DNA of 64,000 nt. Origin: Paracentrotus lividus. Taxonomy: Eukaryota; Echinodermata; Echinoidea; Camarodonta; Echinidae. Position 1 is the stretch's first letter. Each line of letters starts with the position of its first letter. The notes below the pieces were generated by a model. That model saw only the letters and a list, made by a program, of their open reading frames with translations, did not search any database and was not told the origin of the DNA. Below, piece by piece: positions 57,752 through 64,000 of the stretch. The position numbers were made by a program, and so were the translations under genes. The stretch is from positions 37,660,934-37,724,933 of the forward strand of contig CALNVZ010003425.1 in assembly GCA_940671915.1 (NCBI GenBank), given 5' to 3'.

Positions 57752-59084
57752 AGGAGAAAGAAGCGATGAGAAAAGGTTGGGGAAGGCCTTCCAGGAAGAG
57801 AGGAAAGATTATAATGCACAAAATTAATTTTACATAAACCAGTTCATACCAAGATATTGCTCATAATACCTAAGAAAGCGTTCAAATATGTGAATACTAA
57901 CATAATCAACGTTCTTCCCCAATACCAAACCAAGTCTCCAATTTTTACATGCCATTGTGAAGAGATGAAGTTAGAGAAAGTGAAGGAGAAAAGGAAATAG
58001 AAGTGTGGAAGTGTGAAAGATAGAAGATAGATAGGAAGAAGAGAGAGAGAGAAGAAAAGAGCGCAAGAGAATTGGTAGAAGACAAGCATTTTTATTTTTG
58101 GCGAATAGCGAGTTAAATTCTTATAATGCGCCTCAGTAAAAACTAATAAAATATATAGAGGCGGCATGTACAGTACAAACCATGGGTTGCCTATACTCGA
58201 ATAATAAATTATTCATCTCTTTAAAATGCAGTTTATCAAGATTACATTACAAAAGATGTTTGAGCCTCGTAAGTGGCGTCACAAAATTAAATCTTAACTT
58301 ATTCAATATGCCTCTTTTTTGTCATTTGGAGATTTTTTCTGTTAAAGATTCACTGATAATTTCTTTAATTCATACATTCAATATTTGTACGCGATGATGG
58401 CATGCCTGTCATGCAAGCAGCCTTTTGAATCCAATGTTATGCTTACACAGAATCAAACTTGACAAATGATTCAAATCAAATCAAACTATCAATAATGAAA
58501 AAAGGAGACGCAGAGGCAATTCTTATTGTTTGCAAGTTGGTTAGGCCTTTTCATTATATATATAAAAAAATCAGTATTGAAATAATTTTGTTTCCTATAA
58601 TTCTGGGACACAAATGATAATTACTTTTTTTATCATCACACTCGGTCTCCAAGGCAAATGTCCACGTCAAATTGTCCCTCTAATAGGATACACTGACAGA
58701 GGTGACCCAGTTGATCTGTATACAAAAGGGAAAAAATATATATATACATAATTATGATACTCATGATAATGATTATTATATCCCAAGGGATTATATTAAC
58801 AATGAAATATAACAAGACACCTTCAATCTATTAACGATAGAGAGAATTTTGACCAAATCAACTTTGTCGGATCGGACCGTTTGTTCAATTATTTACTTAC
58901 TTCTTGGTGAGAAATGATTTATTCGAAAAGTCATGAGCACATACTAATGGCAAAATTATCACTTTTCAAAAGTCACAAGACTCATTCTTAGGGGTCCTGC
59001 TAGCATTTCTTTTATTTCAATGGCATTTGCTCCATCGACAATCGATGTATCTGTTTTCTGAACACAATAGCACGTAGATGGCGT
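57752..59084. other. No gene seen
   Basis: AT-rich with an AG-rich stretch at 57960-58060. Short frames only. Confidence 0.4.
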
Positions 59085-59295
59085 CTATACGGAGTGAGTC
59101 AATAAAAATATCCCATCATTTTAAAAGTGTCTTGTGAAAAGTATGAACATTCAATCATGTGTTTCATATTATCTCTTGGTAAAGTCGTCCTCCTAGCATA
59201 TGTTGGTACCATTTTCATTTAGATTTTTGCACGCATGACTGAGTAACAGATAATCTGCAGAAGACGGTAAGATATCACTTGCGCCAAGTGGCTGG
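59085..59295 (+). repeat. Left arm of inverted duplication
   Basis: About 210 bp, roughly 85-90% identical by eye to the complement of 59785-59995. It carries the same coding-like frame with LLAYVGTIFI followed by a TAG stop, then IFARMTE and TAA, so it is broken relative to the right arm. Confidence 0.8.
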
Positions 59296-59332
59296 TTGAA
59301 GATTAAAAGCAAATGTTGAAAGAAAATGTGTA

Positions 59333-59445
59333 AACACTTACCCACACACCCTCTCACCACCCAAACACACCCACACACATCCATCCTCCCTCACACACAC
59401 GCACATAATCACACACCCACCCCCCCACACACACACACACTCATT
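59333..59445. repeat. (CA)n-rich tract
   Basis: Imperfect CA/CCACA repeats; complementary in type to the TG tract at 59535-59750. Confidence 0.9.
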
Positions 59446-59534
59446 AAACAATTCACAATTAAATGTCCTATTTGACGTTCTGTTTACCAAGACCATCACT
59501 GAATATTTGGGACGCAGTAGTACCCTAGCAACTA

Positions 59535-59750
59535 TTTGAGTGTGAGTGAGGGTGTGTGTGTATGTGTGTATGTGTGTTTGTTGAGTGTGTTGGTGTGTGT
59601 GTGTATGTGTGTGTGTGCTGGTATGGATGAGCTGGGTATGTGTGTGTGGATGGTGTATATGGGTGTGTGTGGGGTGAGGGTGTGGGTGTCTATGTGCTTT
59701 GTGTGTGTAAATGAGGGTACGTGTGGGTGTGTGTCATTGTGCAAGCGCAT
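59535..59750. repeat. (TG)n-rich tract
   Basis: Imperfect TG repeats. With the CA tract it forms the inner part of the inverted duplication. Confidence 0.9.
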
Positions 59751-59784
59751 AAGTAATACATTATCAATGTGTTTATTCTTCACC

Positions 59785-59995
59785 CAGCCACCTGGCGCAA
59801 GTGAGATCTTACCGTCTTCTCCAGATTGTCCGTTATTCAGTCATGCGTGCAAAGATCCAAATGAAAATTGTACCAACATATGCTAGGAGGATGGCTCCAC
59901 CAAGACATATCATGATAGAACCCATGATTAAATATAAATACTTTTCACAAGACAGCTTCAAAATGATGGGATATTTTTATTGATTCACTCTGTAT
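59785..59995 (-). repeat. Right arm of inverted duplication
   Basis: Complement of 59085-59295. Carries the intact 30-codon frame listed separately and a possible splice donor (GACG then GTAAGATC) at 59812. Confidence 0.8.
59833..59925 (-). CDS. Candidate transmembrane micropeptide or terminal exon
   Basis: ATG to TAA gives 30 residues, starting MGSIMICLGG and ending FIWIFARMTE. Nearly all of it is one hydrophobic helix, with a short charged tail (R, E). The frame is open further upstream (KLSCEKYLYLI before the ATG), so this could instead be the last exon of a single-pass membrane protein. The inverted partner at 59085-59295 keeps the frame but has W changed to a stop. No family is recognised. 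Short hydrophobic ORFs also arise by chance in AT-rich DNA. Confidence 0.3.
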   Translation of the reverse strand: MGSIMICLGGAILLAYVGTIFIWIFARMTE

Positions 59996-60349
59996 ATTCG
60001 ACGAGAATCGTACGCCGAAAATTCTAACTACCAATAATGAATTGAGTATTATCATTTATTTTGTTCGTGAATTAGATTTGTAAACCTCTTTATCCTTGGT
60101 GTTGTAAATTTAATATAATTGTTTTAATTTTTTTCTTAAAATGTATATTAAAGTGGTATTTTATTCCTCGATATTATGGCTAAATGCCATTAATAGGACT
60201 AATGGGAACAGGGTATTTTCTTTTTTAGGGGGCTGGTGGTGGACTAGATTGTTGGTGTTTGTAGCTGGGTGCAAGGTAATTGTGGAACGGTATATGCCGG
60301 ATGTGGTGTGTGATGTGTGTCATAGGTTGGTGGGTGTTCGTTGTTCGGT

Positions 60350-60353
60350 GATG

Positions 60354-60384
<31 letters not shown>

Positions 60385-60389
60385 TGTTG

Positions 60390-60438
<49 letters not shown>

Positions 60439-60470
60439 TCAGGTGTATGCGTGTGTAAGTATGTGTGTGT
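60350..60470. repeat. (TG)n microsatellite
   Basis: Two long TG runs separated by GGTGTGTGTGTTGAGGG. His/Thr and Cys/Val frames over it are artefacts. Confidence 0.95.
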
Positions 60471-60519
60471 ACGAGAGAGAAAGTGAGGGGCATAGGTGGG
60501 GAAAAAAACAATCACTAAC

Positions 60520-60597
60520 CTTCACCCATTTTGTCTTGATCGCTATCATCGGCAATCCATGCTGCTTCGCCAGCAGATGAATCGCTTCCAATAGAAT
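60520..60597 (-). CDS. Weak candidate exon
   Basis: Minus strand, between a CATCCAAG acceptor-like site and a GAAG/GTTAGT donor, reads DSIGSDSSAGEAAWIADDSD and then QDKMGE. A second frame (LLEAIHLLAKQHGLPMIAIK) is also open, so neither is secure. If real it would be upstream of the 59.9 kb frame on the same strand, but the phases I tried do not join. Confidence 0.2.
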
Positions 60598-60884
60598 CTT
60601 GGATGCAACTTAATCCACGGACCAAAAAGATGATGAGGTGAGCTGCGAGTTTGGTATACGGTCATCTTACACTCCCATCCCTACCCGCTCGAATAGGACT
60701 GGAACACCCAGGTTCCCCAGTGTTCATTGCCGCTAAATATTACAAATCGTAATAGTTTGCCAGATCAAATTTGAATGAAAAAAAAATAAATAAAAAAATT
60801 TAAAAAAATAAATAAATAAAATGATGCATAAACATACCCCAAAACGAATACACATGATTAAGCCAAAATGATTGCAATTCCAAT

Positions 60885-61127
60885 ACCGGACCATTTGACA
60901 CCGACAGAGCATAACCCGAAGTAGTCATCATCAACGTTTTGTGAGACTAATTGGCTCTACTCTGGACGACTACAAATATTATGCAGCTTCTTCCCAAGAA
61001 AGAGACTGGGATGGTCTCTCTCAGAGCATAATTGAGCTGCCATCAGTTGAGAAGTTTAAGAGAGCCCTGAAAGCCAATTAGTCGATGCAGACTTAAAAAA
61101 TAAAAAATAAAAAATAAAGAAAAATAG

Positions 61128-61173
<46 letters not shown>

Positions 61174-61180
61174 AACCAAA
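60885..61180 (+). mobile_element. LINE 3' end with A-rich tail
   Basis: Frame FVRLIGSTLDDYKYYAASSQ then ERDWDGLSQSIIELPSVEKF and KRALKAN with stop resembles the last residues of CR1/Jockey-type LINE ORF2. It is followed by AAAAAAT repeats and a 40-base A run (61131-61170). Family call uncertain. Confidence 0.55.
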
Positions 61181-61189
61181 GTAAGCGTC

Positions 61190-61663
61190 CACTTTCGGAA
61201 GCAACACACAACAAAATCCTCATCCAGTTTCAGAACAGGCGTTGATGAGTATATATCACCATAGAATTAGAACAGTTGTGGAAAATCTGGTGCAACCTGA
61301 AAATTTCAAAAATATAGGGGGCACAATGCTCAGAAATTAAATGCATTAGGACCATTCTTGGTCACGTGTGTGACCGAAATTATGCAAATCTTGACTTTAA
61401 TTGGCTATAACTCTAACAGTTTTAAAGATATACTGATTTAATGTTTATATTATACTAACATATTTTGTTGGCTATCATTTGGAAATATTTTTTTTTTATG
61501 TTTACAATATGTTTACAATTTGCATGTTCAAGGTCAGAGGTCAAAAGAAGTGGGTCACGTGTGTGACTTCACAAAACGGCATGATTTTGAAAGTTCAATT
61601 TCATTTTGAAATTCCTGTGAGTTTTAAAAATGATAAAATGTTCTTATTGCTATGAGATATGCA
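61190..61663. repeat. Region with two GGTCACGTGTGTGAC motifs
   Basis: GGTCACGTGTGTGAC at about 61360 and 61554 is itself near-palindromic. No termini recognised. It is possibly another element with reiterated binding-type motifs. Confidence 0.4.
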
Positions 61664-63480
61664 TTATGCACGGGCGTAAATCCCGGGGGGATGGGGGGGA
61701 TACATCCCCCCCCCCCCAGATTTTGCGGAGGGGCGGATGGCCTGTACAAACATCCCCCCCCCCCAGTTTTCAAGAAAGAAATGAAGAAAAAAAAATACAA
61801 TAGATAATTGTGTTATTGGTTATAATAGCGCTTTTAATAACCAAAAATGCCTGTTTTTTACTCCAAAGCCCCCAAAATTTTCCTGCTCGGTCGCTTTGCG
61901 ACCTCGCAATAAGTATCAAACAGTAACCTAGGTATAAAAAGGTTGGATACAATGCCCTCGTCTGGGGACAAACCTTAGGACAGGGCACTGCTGGCAAAGG
62001 GTGTTGTTGACAATCAAAAACATTAATGTAGTTGTGTGCGGGCTAGGTTGTTGGAGGGCTTGGGGCCTGCAGCCCTCAAAATTTTCATAGCTAAGATTGT
62101 GATTTTGTTTTCTATCGCTGTTATTTAACAAAGCATGTGGAATTTATCTTCTAAATGGATAAAAAAAAATTCGGCTCGCACTTCGCTCTCGATGATACTA
62201 AATACGATCTATACTGTCCAAAATAATATCTCAAATTTCTAGCTTTAAAATTTTGGCTCGCGCTTCGCGCTCGCATTACTTTTTACATTACTTAAATGAA
62301 CAGGAATCAAGGCAGCCTTAAAAGTATACATTCAAAGACAAATTTCTTCGTACCTCCTCCCTGTCCGAGTACATTTCTCTTTAGGTCTATGCCTCGGATC
62401 TAAAGTGCCCCCTTTTCAGAAAAGGTGAATTTTTCCATTGAGACCCCCCCCCCATTCAAATCCTTTCCGCCGCCTCTACTATATCTTTTTTGTTTTGTTT
62501 TGTTTTGTTTTTTGTCGCGCTCACGATTACTATTATAGGACCTTTAATGCACAAACATTATATTTCAGCTCCAAATTTTCAGCTCGCGCTTCGCGCTCGC
62601 TGATACAGAATAGGAGCTATAATGCACAAATATCTCAAACTTTAACCTTAAAATTTTTCGGCTCGCGCTTCGCGCTCGCATTAGTTTTTCATTACTAAAA
62701 TGAACAGTAATCAAGGCAGCCATTATGATTTTTAAAAGCATACATTCAAAGACAAAATTCTTCGGCGTATCCCCTCCGTCTCCGAATACATTTCACTTTA
62801 GATGAATGCCTCTGATCTGAAGTGTAACACTTTTCAGAACAGTGCCCTTTTTTGTATCAAGACCCTCCGACTTTCAAATCCGTTCCGCCACCTCTGCTAC
62901 CATAATAGGCCTATATATATTATTTTTTCCGCGCTCGCGGGTACTATATTGGACCTTTAATGCACAAACATATCCAATTTCAGCTTGAATTTTTTGGCTT
63001 GCGCTTCGCGCTCGCTGATACTAAATAGGAGCTATAATGCACAAATATCTCCAATTTTTAGCTTAAAATTTTCGGCTCGCGCTTCGCGCTCGCATTAGTT
63101 TTTCCATTACTAAAATGAACAGTAATCAAGGCAGCCATAAGTTAAAAGCATACATTCAAAGACAAATTCTATTCATACCCCCTCCCTCTCAAATCCATTC
63201 CACCGCCTGTGCTATTAAAAACTTGTGTCGCGAGTGCTTGTGTCAAACAAGATCGCAACAAGTTGGCAAATTATTTCGCTCATGCCCCCCACTCCTCGAC
63301 ACGGATTTACGCCGTTGGCATTATGGATCTGTTAATTAAAAAATACCACTGGATAGGGGTCATCTCTGAAATTTCTTTTTTTCATAATGCCCCCTTTAAG
63401 ATATCGGCTGCTGATCGAGCGAGCGCGCCGAAAATTTGCATGATGGCAGTGTGCGATGTAAACTACAAGAATGCACTGTT
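61664..63480. repeat. GGCTCGCGCTTCGCGCTCGC repeat block
   Basis: The palindromic phrase occurs near 62260, 62580, 62660, 62998 and 63075, alternating with ATGAACAGTAATCAAGGCAG and AATGCACAAATAT blocks, giving about 400-bp tandem units. Starts CACGGGCGTAAATCCCGGGG and C/G runs. The same phrase is in the S repeat at 4440 and 8020. Confidence 0.75.
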
Positions 63481-64000
63481 AACATTCCCGAAATAATATT
63501 CATTTATTTTATATGAATTAATTATACTAATTTATGCACAGCATGAAATCGTACTTTTTGTTCTATATAATTGACAAACTAAAGCTTCTGGAATGCTAAT
63601 TTTGTGTTTACATAATCTTTATAGGATTCCTAACAATTGTACATGGAAATTTTTTGGTATCGAAATCAATTTCTTATGTAGTTTACTGTTTTATGAATTT
63701 CTTATGTATTTCTTTGGTTTTTTTTTCGACCTTTTGTTTTTCTTTGTTTTTTTCGGAAAAATTATTGCAGAACAATTTTGGAGCACAGGAATAATGATAA
63801 TAATAATGTATTTCTATAACGCCATCTGTCTAGTTAAACTATTCCGAGGCGCATTGTAAAACAAGATGAAAGTGTTGAACTACAAACATACATCATGTCC
63901 ATGTATATTATAGATACAAACACATTCTCTTAATAAAAAACAGAAAAGAGGGACAGCCTGTGAGGCGCACACTCCGAATCTGCCATGTCAAAGAGGAAAG
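63481..64000. other. No gene seen; short AAT run with GGCGC motif
   Basis: TAATAATAATGTATTTCTAT then AACGCC and GAGGCGCATTGTA at 63795-63860, similar to 3882-3935. Otherwise AT-rich. Confidence 0.4.

Noticed and set aside
59532..60515. His/Thr-rich and Cys/Val-rich proteins
   Set aside because: They are translations of CA/TG microsatellites.

Overview
This is a 64 kb window of an animal nuclear genome: AT-rich, intron-like and packed with transposable elements. I see no prokaryotic gene organisation. The frequent word TAGGCCTAC, a tRNA-derived SINE with an (ATT)n tail, reiterated GGCTCGCGCTTCGCGCTCGC blocks and a kisspeptin/GPR54-like receptor with divergent loops suggest a marine deuterostome, most likely an echinoderm such as a sea urchin. 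That assignment is inference; no marker gene settles it.

The only gene recognised with confidence is a class A GPCR on the + strand. Two exons join in phase: 41111-41246 covers the end of TM3, DRY and the start of TM4, and 43575-44269 runs from TM4 to the C-terminus and stop. The exons for the N-terminus, TM1 and TM2 were not found. Weak candidates for coding are a minus-strand exon with a strong splice donor next to a CpG-rich block (27571-28010), a 30-codon transmembrane ORF in one arm of an inverted duplication (59833-59925), and two single-exon suggestions at 38.7 and 60.5 kb.

Layout. 0-12 kb: microsatellite, a 1-kb TIR element, then two noisy tandem duplications (S1/S2 and R1/R2) around a 25-N gap; these look largely like assembly artefacts. 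12.9-20 kb: long TIR elements, CT-rich and 53-bp tandem arrays, TTAA-flanked elements. 20.2-28.9 kb: a nested mosaic of one GATAA-rich TIR family holding an RTE-like LINE (minus strand) and a GC-rich unique insert, bracketed by diverged copies of a flanking unit. 29-39 kb: SINEs, hairpin MITEs, and two nested TIR elements with reiterated terminal motifs. 40-45 kb: receptor exons with MITEs in the intron. 46-49 kb: MITE and palindromic CTAGC array. 49.3-57.3 kb: a CR1-like LINE 3' end broken by a palindromic GACGTC-rich element, then large inverted and progressively noisier copies. 57.5-64 kb: inverted duplication around CA/TG microsatellites, LINE tail, low-complexity repeats.

The most interesting signal is a group of long TIR elements (12.9, 34.4 and 35.1 kb) that share a layout. 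Each repeats its own terminal motif internally, and the motif differs between elements but agrees within each one. A second is a set of TTAA-flanked TIR elements, one of which carries a minisatellite whose orientation flips inside it. Much of 4-12 kb and 53-57 kb should be treated as doubtful sequence.
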